64,000 bases of DNA, taken from positions 1-64,000 of the forward strand of contig CAINJJ010000035.1 of assembly GCA_903849645.1 (NCBI GenBank). The letters run 5' to 3'. Below are positions 54,828 to 64,000 of the stretch, piece by piece. The notes below the pieces were generated by a model that searched no databases, was not told the DNA's origin, and saw only the letters and a program-made list of their open reading frames with translations. A program made the position numbers and the translations under genes. The stretch's first letter is position 1. Each line of letters starts with the position of its first letter. The stretch is from an uncultured Acidobacteriaceae bacterium (lineage in GTDB: Bacteria; Acidobacteriota; Terriglobia; Terriglobales; Acidobacteriaceae).

Positions 54828-55307
54828 ATGGCGACGACACTTGGCGCGGAAGAGGAAAGCGGAGCCTCCAAGCTGTCGGCTCAGGCTGTCTCGTTTCTCG
54901 TGCATACCCTGCTGGCGGTGGGATCCTGGCTCGCGCTCATGCTGGTCGGCTACGCGATTAATCCGCAATCCATTCCCCAGCCGCTCATCCTGTTGCTCTC
55001 GGTTCTGGTTCCACTGATTGTGGGCAACATCGTGACCCGCATCAAGCAGGATGAGATGGCGACTGCCGTATGGCTCATCGGGCTGATCTGGATCCTGATC
55101 ATCAGCCTGTGGATTCTCGACATGCCGACGGGGCCGAATGAGTGCTTCCAGTGCGATGCCACCGACAAGCTGATTCGGACGTTTTTCAGCCTGCCCAAGC
55201 CTAGCGGCCTCATCGACAACGATGGCCCGTTCATCGGTACATGGCCCGCCGCGGCGCTGATCGGTTACGCCATCGGAGCCCGGATTGCCCTGCGCCGCCG
55301 CGCCTGA
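54828..55307 (+). CDS. Small integral membrane protein of unknown function
   Basis: Protein of 159 residues with four likely membrane helices: VSFLVHTLLAVGSWLALMLVGYAI, LILLLSVLVPLIVGNIV, TAVWLIGLIWILIISLWIL and a C-terminal TWPAAALIGYAIGARIAL. A loop with NECFQCDATDKL sits between the third and fourth. I do not recognise the family. CAGGAG precedes the ATG by 8 bases. It is divergent from the DapA-family gene. Confidence 0.7.
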   Translation: MATTLGAEEESGASKLSAQAVSFLVHTLLAVGSWLALMLVGYAINPQSIPQPLILLLSVLVPLIVGNIVTRIKQDEMATAVWLIGLIWILIISLWILDMPTGPNECFQCDATDKLIRTFFSLPKPSGLIDNDGPFIGTWPAAALIGYAIGARIALRRRA

Positions 55308-55348
55308 GCGCCGCCCGGACTTCCTGATTCAGCAACGCCTTCAGTGTT

Positions 55349-55501
55349 TCAAGCCACTTTTCTTTGCGCCTCTTCAGCCTCGCGCAGGCGCGCCATTTGC
55401 GCCTCGGCCTCGCGGGCTACCCAATGGCAGGCAAGCCCCTTGTCTGTAAGTGCCCACATGCACTCCAGGGTGCGGTGGATGATCTGTTGATTGGTGAGCA
55501 T
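55349..55501 (-). CDS. Small hypothetical protein (50 residues)
   Basis: Short ORF with a strong purine-rich ribosome site (GGAAGGGGGAG) before the ATG at 55501. The product starts MLTNQQIIHRTLECMWAL and ends in a charged Glu/Arg/Ala-rich helix that may be a coiled coil. No family is recognised. It is called mainly because of the ribosome site and the protein-like composition. Confidence 0.45.
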   Translation of the reverse strand: MLTNQQIIHRTLECMWALTDKGLACHWVAREAEAQMARLREAEEAQRKVA

Positions 55502-55540
55502 GGCTCCCCCTTCCTGGCCGTCATCGGCCGGCAAACACAT

Positions 55541-56028
55541 GAGAATAGAAAGAATTCACATTCAATTGAGCACCCAGGGAAGACGGCCCCTGGCCTCAAA
55601 TAGAACCAGAAACGCGCGCGGACTTGCGAGCGTATCGTGAACTCTGCTTTTGCCAATGTTGCTGGGATGCGGAAGCTTGGCGCCGTGAAACGTGGGCCTT
55701 GATCCTTCTCGCTCTTCGCACACTCGGGTTGAACGACCCGGCGCGGTGAGCGAGATGAGGTTGAACCGGACGGCTCAACTCTCTGTTCTGATCACAGCGC
55801 CACACGATCCCGCGGATGCGGGATCACTTCACTTGCTGGTTTTGCCGGTGTCATCCGTGATTTCCAATCCCAGCAAGCTCACTCGCCGGGGTCGCACGTT
55901 CGTTTCCGTTGTGAAAGAAGGCCCACTCTGCCTTGGAGGCAGTTTGGGAGGCTCTCTCAATTCGTTGCTGATTCATCGAATGTAACACGCCATTCACAAT
56001 TGTTTCGCAAAATCTACGCCCTTGGCGC
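55541..56028. other. Intergenic region without a recognised gene
   Basis: About 490 bases between the small ORF and the carB terminator. One perfect hairpin is present, GATCCCGC (55806-55813) and GCGGGATC (55818-55825) around GGAT, without a T-run. A 97-codon plus-strand frame at 55692-55985 has no ribosome site and an unconvincing composition. Nothing else was identified. Confidence 0.4.
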
Positions 56029-56069
56029 AAAAAAAAGTGCCGCCGGGAAGATGCATCCTCCCGGCGGCA
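56029..56069 (-). terminator. Rho-independent terminator of the car locus
   Basis: On the minus strand TGCCGCCGGGA (56069-56059) pairs with TCCCGGCGGCA (56048-56038). The stem is extended by the inner palindrome GATGCATC. After two bases it is followed by eight T residues (56036-56029). It lies 18 bases after the carB stop. Confidence 0.95.
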
Positions 56070-56087
56070 GATTCAATCCAGCTCGTC

Positions 56088-59378
<3,291 letters not shown>

Positions 59379-59381
59379 GGT

Positions 59382-60116
59382 CTAGTCAGAGACTCCTGTT
59401 ATTCCCATTGCTCTCGCTTTGAGCGAGGTTAGGAGACTTTCAAAGCTGAGTTCAGAGCAGGGTTGTCGGTAGCCGCCGTCCTTCGCGGACGCGCTATTTG
59501 AAAGAAGAAGAGCCGCGCTATCGTACAACCGCTCCCGAACCAGCTTGGCCATCAAGATTTCGTATCGCTTGGCGTACGAAGCCTCTTTGAATTCCGGAAA
59601 CACTTGAAAATGGGGTTCCTTTACGCCGACTGGGTTTGTTGACCGGTGAACTTCCTCAAGCACCATTACATATCCGAGCCATGGCCTCTGCGAGAGAGAA
59701 AATGCGCCTTCACGGTAAGCAGTCCAGATATCAGTGGCACTCCCTAATGACTCTTCCGTTCGGTTGTTAAAATTGTTGCCAAAGGAGCCTACTTGCGACT
59801 TGAATTCCATCGCGGCAATCAGCTGCTCCTTGACCACAACCAGAAGGTCCCACTTCTTTTCTGCGCGGAACCAACCTGGCAGCTCGACGGAGTGGTTGCA
59901 AAAGATACTCGCTCGCTCGATTTTGCATTCAACCAGGAAATCTCGTACCAGTTCGACGAATCCGTCTAACTGCTTGCCGCCCGTCACTGCTGTTCGGTTT
60001 CCCGCGTCACGAGTTCCCGACTTCGCACCCTGGCGGCTGGCTTGATTTCCGCGAGTTGACCAGAATTGCTTCACAGCCAACCTGAGGCGCTTCTCCCAAC
60101 GCGGTTCCAGACTCAT
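59382..60116 (-). CDS. PaeR7I/XhoI-family type II restriction endonuclease
   Basis: Endonuclease of 244 residues predicted to cut CTCGAG. The family core is nearly continuous: LPGWFRAEKKWDLLVVVKEQLIAAMEFKSQVGSFGNNFNNRTEESLGSATDIWTAYREGAF, containing the PD-(D/E)XK residues Asp, Glu and Lys in WDLLVV and EFKSQ, then RPWLGYVMVLEE and EPHFQVFPEFKEASYAKRYE. It overlaps the methyltransferase gene by four bases (ATGA). GC content is visibly lower than in carA and carB, which indicates transfer from elsewhere. Confidence 0.9.
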   Translation of the reverse strand: MSLEPRWEKRLRLAVKQFWSTRGNQASRQGAKSGTRDAGNRTAVTGGKQLDGFVELVRDFLVECKIERASIFCNHSVELPGWFRAEKKWDLLVVVKEQLIAAMEFKSQVGSFGNNFNNRTEESLGSATDIWTAYREGAFSLSQRPWLGYVMVLEEVHRSTNPVGVKEPHFQVFPEFKEASYAKRYEILMAKLVRERLYDSAALLLSNSASAKDGGYRQPCSELSFESLLTSLKARAMGITGVSD

Positions 60117-61132
60117 AGCTCTTCCATTTCCGTCACTTCTGGCCGCCAGAAAAGGCCGCCAGTCTCCCGGTAAAAGCGCGACACTGACATCTTGTGGTAT
60201 TTGTCGCTGATTTCATAGCCGATGCTGTGCCGTCCTGCTCGAGCAGCAGCAATTGCGTTAGTTCCCGAGCCGGAAAACGGATCGACTACAACGTCGCCAA
60301 CAAAGCTAAACATCCGGATAAGCCGTTCGGCCAGTTCGACCGGATACGGCGCTGGGTGATCTTTTGTCGAGGCGCCTGTGAGTCCCGTCCAGATCTGTTG
60401 AAACCAACTCTGATAATTCTCTGCGCTAATGACAGACAGCAACCGTTTGGCTGCGGTAGGCTTTCTGTATCCGCCCGGCTTACGGAACATCAATATGAAC
60501 TCAACGTCATTCTTGATGACGGAATTGGGTTCATAGGGTTTGCCCAGGAAGCCGCCACCGCCAGAAACCTCATAGACAGCGTTTGCGATTTTGTGCCAAA
60601 TGATCGGAGCAAGATTATCGAATCCAATCCTGCGGCAGAGCTCTTGGATTGAGGCGTGGAGGGGTACAACGGTATGGCGGCCCTCGTTTTGGCGCCTGGA
60701 AAGACATACATCTCCCACCACGCAGATGAGCCTTCCGCCCGGAACCAGGAGGTCAAAGCAGCGTCGCCAAACACTTTCCAATTCTGCAAGAAACTCGTCA
60801 TAGCCATTCACGTGGCCAAGTTGTCCTTCCGCCTCGTCGTATTTCTTCAGAGTCCAGTAGGGAGGCGAAGTCAAGACCAAGTGAGCACTTCCTGGCTCCA
60901 AAGAGCGCATCTGGCGCGCATCTCCATGCACCAGATAGTGACTCGTAGGAATACGCAGCAGCATCTGCTCCAATGAATTCATCGCAGTGAAATCGCGCGC
61001 CAGCCGCGGAATCTCAGTCTGTTCAAGCGGATTGGATAGAAGCGATTCCGGCAAGAAAGAAGAAAGGTCCAACTCCGGGACAATGATTGTCCCCGGCTGT
61101 GCTTCTTCTCTCCTTGCTGCGAGTCCGCTCAT
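60113..61132 (-). CDS. Beta-class DNA methyltransferase of the R-M system
   Basis: Protein of 339 residues that should protect the site cut by the adjacent endonuclease. Motif IV TSPPYW (near residue 90) precedes motif I DPFSGSGTNAIAAARAG (near 285), the circular order of beta-class enzymes. The SPPY form is commonest in N4-cytosine methyltransferases, although N6-adenine members exist. A target-recognition region lies between, including GGGGFLGKPYEPNSVIKND. AGGAA precedes the ATG by 4 bases. GC content is lower than in the flanking car genes. Confidence 0.88.
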   Translation of the reverse strand: MSGLAARREEAQPGTIIVPELDLSSFLPESLLSNPLEQTEIPRLARDFTAMNSLEQMLLRIPTSHYLVHGDARQMRSLEPGSAHLVLTSPPYWTLKKYDEAEGQLGHVNGYDEFLAELESVWRRCFDLLVPGGRLICVVGDVCLSRRQNEGRHTVVPLHASIQELCRRIGFDNLAPIIWHKIANAVYEVSGGGGFLGKPYEPNSVIKNDVEFILMFRKPGGYRKPTAAKRLLSVISAENYQSWFQQIWTGLTGASTKDHPAPYPVELAERLIRMFSFVGDVVVDPFSGSGTNAIAAARAGRHSIGYEISDKYHKMSVSRFYRETGGLFWRPEVTEMEEL

Positions 61133-61228
61133 GATTTCCTTTCCTTGATCGTCAGTGCCAGGATCACAATCTTCCTATTAAACTTTGCCAACAAGCCTCA
61201 GCCTCTCCAAATCCCCACAAACCCATGA

Positions 61229-61741
61229 TTACCTCTTCTCCTGCAATTGCCTCTTCAGGCGCTTGATCTCGTCCTTGAATTCCGCTCCGCTCGTGGTGGC
61301 GAAGTCGCACCTGGCTCCGGAGATCCCCAGAACAATCCACAAGCGGGCCGGATGAAAGAAACTGCCATGGCCGGGTCCCACTCTGACCTTGAGGTTCAGC
61401 GACTTGGCTCCGAGAAACTGCATGTGGAGATCGTAGACTCCTGGCCCCGTCGTAAACCCGAATCTACCCCGGTCGTCGGTCCGCATCTTGCCCACAAGAC
61501 TTCCATCCTGTGAAAGCTGGACCGGGATCTGAGTTAGGGAAACCCCACTCGGGCCGTACACCGCGCCGCGAATTCTGTTCACCCCTAACCCTTCCGGCGT
61601 CTGGCAAGTGGCTGCGTAGCACACCGATGCGCTGCATACACCGGGCACAAGCGCAAGCAGCAAGGCTGCATTCAAAAAACAGCGGAGCCAAAAGCCCCGC
61701 TGCGTCAGAATGCCGGCTTGTCCGTTCATGGCCAAGCTCAT
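61229..61741 (-). CDS. Exported carboxypeptidase-regulatory-like domain protein coupled to carA
   Basis: Protein of 170 residues with a signal peptide ([26 protein letters not shown] region). A single beta-sandwich domain ([59 protein letters not shown] layout) and a basic C-terminal helix follow. The ATG at 61741 overlaps the carA stop (ATGA), so the gene is translated from the carA message. It has no obvious link to carbamoyl phosphate synthesis. It may have arrived with the R-M genes. Confidence 0.65.
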   Translation of the reverse strand: MSLAMNGQAGILTQRGFWLRCFLNAALLLALVPGVCSASVCYAATCQTPEGLGVNRIRGAVYGPSGVSLTQIPVQLSQDGSLVGKMRTDDRGRFGFTTGPGVYDLHMQFLGAKSLNLKVRVGPGHGSFFHPARLWIVLGISGARCDFATTSGAEFKDEIKRLKRQLQEKR

Positions 61742-62886
61742 CCCTTCCACTCCTCCATCATCCGGCGGAAGTCATGGAACAGATAGTGCGAATCGTGCGG
61801 TCCCGGCGCGGCCTCCGGGTGGTATTGCACGCTGAACAGCGGCAGCGTCTTGTGCCGCAGCCCTTCCAGCGTATTGTCGTTCAGGTCCACGTGCGTCAGT
61901 TCCACCTCGTTGGCGTTAATCGAGTCCGGGTCCACCGCAAAGTTGTGGTTGTGGGCCGTGATCTCCACCTTGCCGGTCACATTGTTGCGCACTGGATGGT
62001 TGCCGCCGTGGTGTCCAAACTTGAGCTTGTAGGTCTTGCCGCCCAGCGCCAGCCCTGTGAGCTGATGCCCCAGGCAGATGCCAAACACCGGCACGCGGCC
62101 CAGAAACTGCCGGATCGCCCGCACCGCATACTCCACCGGCTCCGGGTCGCCCGGCCCGTTGGAGAGAAACACCCCGTCCGGCTTCAGTCCCAGCACGTCG
62201 TCCGCGCTGGTCTCCGCCGGCACCACCGTCACCCGGCAGCCCTCCCGCGTCAACATGCGCAGAATATTGTGCTTGATGCCGAAGTCGTAGGCCACCACGT
62301 GCAAGTGCTCCCTGGGCTCAACCCTGGGCAGGAATCCCGTCTCCAGGTAGGCGTCGCCCGACTGGTTTCGGCTGTCCTGAGCGTCAAAGGTATAAATCGA
62401 CTTGGTTGAAACCACCCGCGCCAGGTCCGTGCCGTCCATCCTGCGAATGCTGCGCGCCTTCAGGACCAGCGCCTCCGCGTCCGCTACCTGCGTCGAAATC
62501 ACCCCGCGCATCACGCCGTGCGTGCGCAGGTGCCGCACCAGCGCGCGGGTGTCAATCTCCGCCAGCACCGGAACGGAATACCGCTCCATGTACTCGTCGG
62601 TCACCTGCTCCGAGCGCCAGTTCGAACTGATGGGCGAAAACTCGCGCACGATCAAACCCTCGATATAGGGCTTGGCCGACTCGTTGTCTGCCCGGTTGGT
62701 GCCGTAGTTTCCGATTTGAGGATTGGTAAGAACGACGATCTGCCCGGCGTAGGAAGGATCAGTGGCGATCTCCTGGTATCCGGTAAGGGAAGTATTGAAA
62801 ACAACCTCACCCTGGCATTCGCCTGGATGCCCATAGCCGAGGCCACGGAAGATGCGCCCGTCTTCGAGCGCTAAAATTGCCTGCAT
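61738..62886 (-). CDS. carA: Carbamoyl-phosphate synthase small (glutaminase) subunit
   Basis: Provides ammonia from glutamine to CarB; 382 residues. The N-terminal domain has [31 protein letters not shown]. The class I glutamine amidotransferase has the nucleophile Cys in [17 protein letters not shown] and the His-Glu pair in [21 protein letters not shown] precedes the ATG. It is the first gene of a minus-strand run carA, small exported protein, methyltransferase, endonuclease, carB. Confidence 0.96.
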   Translation of the reverse strand: MQAILALEDGRIFRGLGYGHPGECQGEVVFNTSLTGYQEIATDPSYAGQIVVLTNPQIGNYGTNRADNESAKPYIEGLIVREFSPISSNWRSEQVTDEYMERYSVPVLAEIDTRALVRHLRTHGVMRGVISTQVADAEALVLKARSIRRMDGTDLARVVSTKSIYTFDAQDSRNQSGDAYLETGFLPRVEPREHLHVVAYDFGIKHNILRMLTREGCRVTVVPAETSADDVLGLKPDGVFLSNGPGDPEPVEYAVRAIRQFLGRVPVFGICLGHQLTGLALGGKTYKLKFGHHGGNHPVRNNVTGKVEITAHNHNFAVDPDSINANEVELTHVDLNDNTLEGLRHKTLPLFSVQYHPEAAPGPHDSHYLFHDFRRMMEEWKG

Positions 62887-63289
62887 TGCCTCTCCGAGGA
62901 GTGGATTCAGTCAATTCGCGTCAGACTCCGTTATCCTCGCGATGATCAACGTGTGTGGCCTGAATCTGTCCAGTTTGGCCGCGGAGTTGCTGCACGTTGA
63001 GGCGCGAGGACAACCAGCATGACGTGAAGGAAACTGGGTGCCTCAACAACTATATCAGTCTTCGTGCGCCCAGCCGCCCGCCATCCCGAGTTCCACAATC
63101 GCCACTGAAAACAAAGCAGTTGCAGGGGAGCCATGCAAGAACCGAAGTGAGGCCCCACCTCCCGGACACGCCACACAAGACCGGCAAAGAGAACCACCCC
63201 GGCTCCGCGGAAGAGGCGCGCCTCCGCGCCCGGCCGGGATAGTATCATTTCCTTGGAAGATACGAGAGAGTCGGAGCCTAAAGCTGCAC
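62887..63289. other. Divergent intergenic region between carA and the GT2 gene
   Basis: 403 bases that must hold the carA promoter (minus) and the glycosyltransferase promoter (plus). I see no convincing -35/-10 pair, arginine-codon leader or known riboswitch. Open frames on both strands here lack ribosome sites. Confidence 0.4.
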
Positions 63290-64000
63290 ATGATCAACCA
63301 TAAAAAAATAGCCGTGGTCCTGCCGGCTTATAACGCGGAAAAGACCCTCGAACGGACCGTTCAGGAGATTCCGCCCTCCGTCGACACATGCATCCTGGTG
63401 GACGACGGCAGCACCGACGGCACCGTCGCACTGGCCGCGAGACTAGGCCTGCAGGTGCTGGTTCACGAGCGCAATCGCGGCTACGGCGGCAACCAGAAAA
63501 CCTGCTACGCCGCCGCCCTTGACGCCGGCGCTGACATCGTCGTCATGCTCCATCCCGACTATCAGTACTCCCCCCTGCTGGTGGAGCCCATGGCCAGCAT
63601 GATCGCCTTCGGCGTCTACGATCTCGTGCTCGGCTCGCGCATCCTCGGCGGCGGCGCCCTCCGCGGCGGAATGCCTGTCATCAAGTACATCGCCAACCGG
63701 ATACTCACCCTCACGCAAAACCTGGCCCTCGGCGCCAAGCTCTCTGAATACCACACCGGCTTTCGCGCCTATAGCCGCGAGATGCTCCTCTCCATGCCGC
63801 TCAGCGCCAACTCCGAAGACTTCATCTTTGACAACCAGGTGCTGGCGCAAGCCATCTATCTGGGCGCTCGCGTCGGCGAAGTCTCATGCCCCACCCACTA
63901 CTTTCCGGATGCCTCCTCCATCAATATGCGGCGCAGCGCCATCTACGGCATCGGCGTCCTGATCACCACCATGGATTGCGTCGCTGCCCGCCTCGGGCTT
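63290..64000 (+). CDS. GT2-family glycosyltransferase (dolichol-phosphate mannosyltransferase-like), 3' end cut by window edge
   Basis: Reads 237 codons from an ATG at 63290 to the window end. IAVVLPAYNAEKTLERTVQEIPP and LVDDGSTDGT form the nucleotide-sugar binding fold, followed by ERNRGYGGNQKTCYAAALDAGADIVVMLHPDYQY and YHTGFRAYSREML. The pattern fits polyprenyl-phosphate glycosyltransferases of the DPM1/GtrB kind. Such enzymes transfer a sugar to a lipid carrier at the membrane. Any C-terminal membrane anchor lies outside the window. GGAG lies 12 bases before the ATG. Confidence 0.88.
   Translation, partial: MINHKKIAVVLPAYNAEKTLERTVQEIPPSVDTCILVDDGSTDGTVALAARLGLQVLVHERNRGYGGNQKTCYAAALDAGADIVVMLHPDYQYSPLLVEPMASMIAFGVYDLVLGSRILGGGALRGGMPVIKYIANRILTLTQNLALGAKLSEYHTGFRAYSREMLLSMPLSANSEDFIFDNQVLAQAIYLGARVGEVSCPTHYFPDASSINMRRSAIYGIGVLITTMDCVAARLGL

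Noticed and set aside
55692..55985. 97-codon plus-strand ORF before the carB terminator
   Set aside because: No ribosome site and irregular composition; no partner gene.
62887..63000. Arginine-codon leader peptide for carA
   Set aside because: Translated all short frames before carA and found no run of Arg codons and no terminator.

Overview
The window looks like the chromosome of a high-GC acidobacterium, probably class Terriglobia (family Acidobacteriaceae). This is inferred from gene content: two large TonB-dependent receptors with N-terminal carboxypeptidase-regulatory-like domains, a DUF1800/DUF1501 secreted pair with tandem Ig-like repeats, several exported glycosidases, and pst, car, pyrE and hom genes of matching composition. 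No rRNA, tRNA, CRISPR array or insertion sequence was seen.

Layout. 1-7.7 kb: a cut-off sucrose phosphorylase gene facing away from an addB/addA-like recombination nuclease-helicase pair. 7.7-11.3 kb: pstC-pstA-pstB-phoU on the minus strand, without pstS. 11.5-15.2 kb: an exported GH78 alpha-L-rhamnosidase and a LacI-type regulator preceded by palindromes. 15.3-18.2 kb: homoserine dehydrogenase flanked by two toxin-antitoxin modules (TumE-like and PIN/Phd-like). 18.3-25.4 kb: a small His/Cys-rich exported protein with a TonB-dependent receptor, then a DUF3052-like protein, a sirtuin, a quinone oxidoreductase, an OmpA-family lipoprotein and pyrE. 25.4-33.5 kb: a fused FAD/Fe-S 2-hydroxyacid dehydrogenase, a LamG-GH2 glycosidase and a mannose-6-phosphate isomerase. 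33.5-42 kb: the DUF1800/DUF1501 pair and two Tat-exported glycosidases. 42.2-53.6 kb: a complete sulfate-assimilation island. 53.6-64 kb: a DapA-family protein, small membrane and hypothetical proteins, a carA-carB locus with a restriction-modification system between its genes, and the start of a GT2 glycosyltransferase gene.

The most notable system is the sulfur island. Sulfite reductase and siroheme synthase lie on the minus strand. A TonB-dependent receptor, cysD, cysN, a 4Fe-4S APS reductase and a TauE/SafE permease lie on the plus strand. Each of the three transcription units is preceded by at least one very short ORF rich in consecutive cysteine codons: one before sulfite reductase, two in tandem before the receptor, one before cysD. 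Two of these four ORFs begin 7-8 bases after a good -10 box, so they are probably leaderless. The one before sulfite reductase is followed by a Rho-independent terminator whose 5' arm can pair instead with the end of the leader ORF. This fits cysteine-responsive ribosome-mediated attenuation, the logic known for poly-Cys short ORFs in mycobacteria. It would place the receptor in the sulfur-starvation regulon and suggests that it imports a sulfur compound.

No APS kinase gene is visible, and the C-terminal extension of CysN looks like an APS-kinase remnant lacking its P-loop. Both agree with direct APS reduction by CysH.
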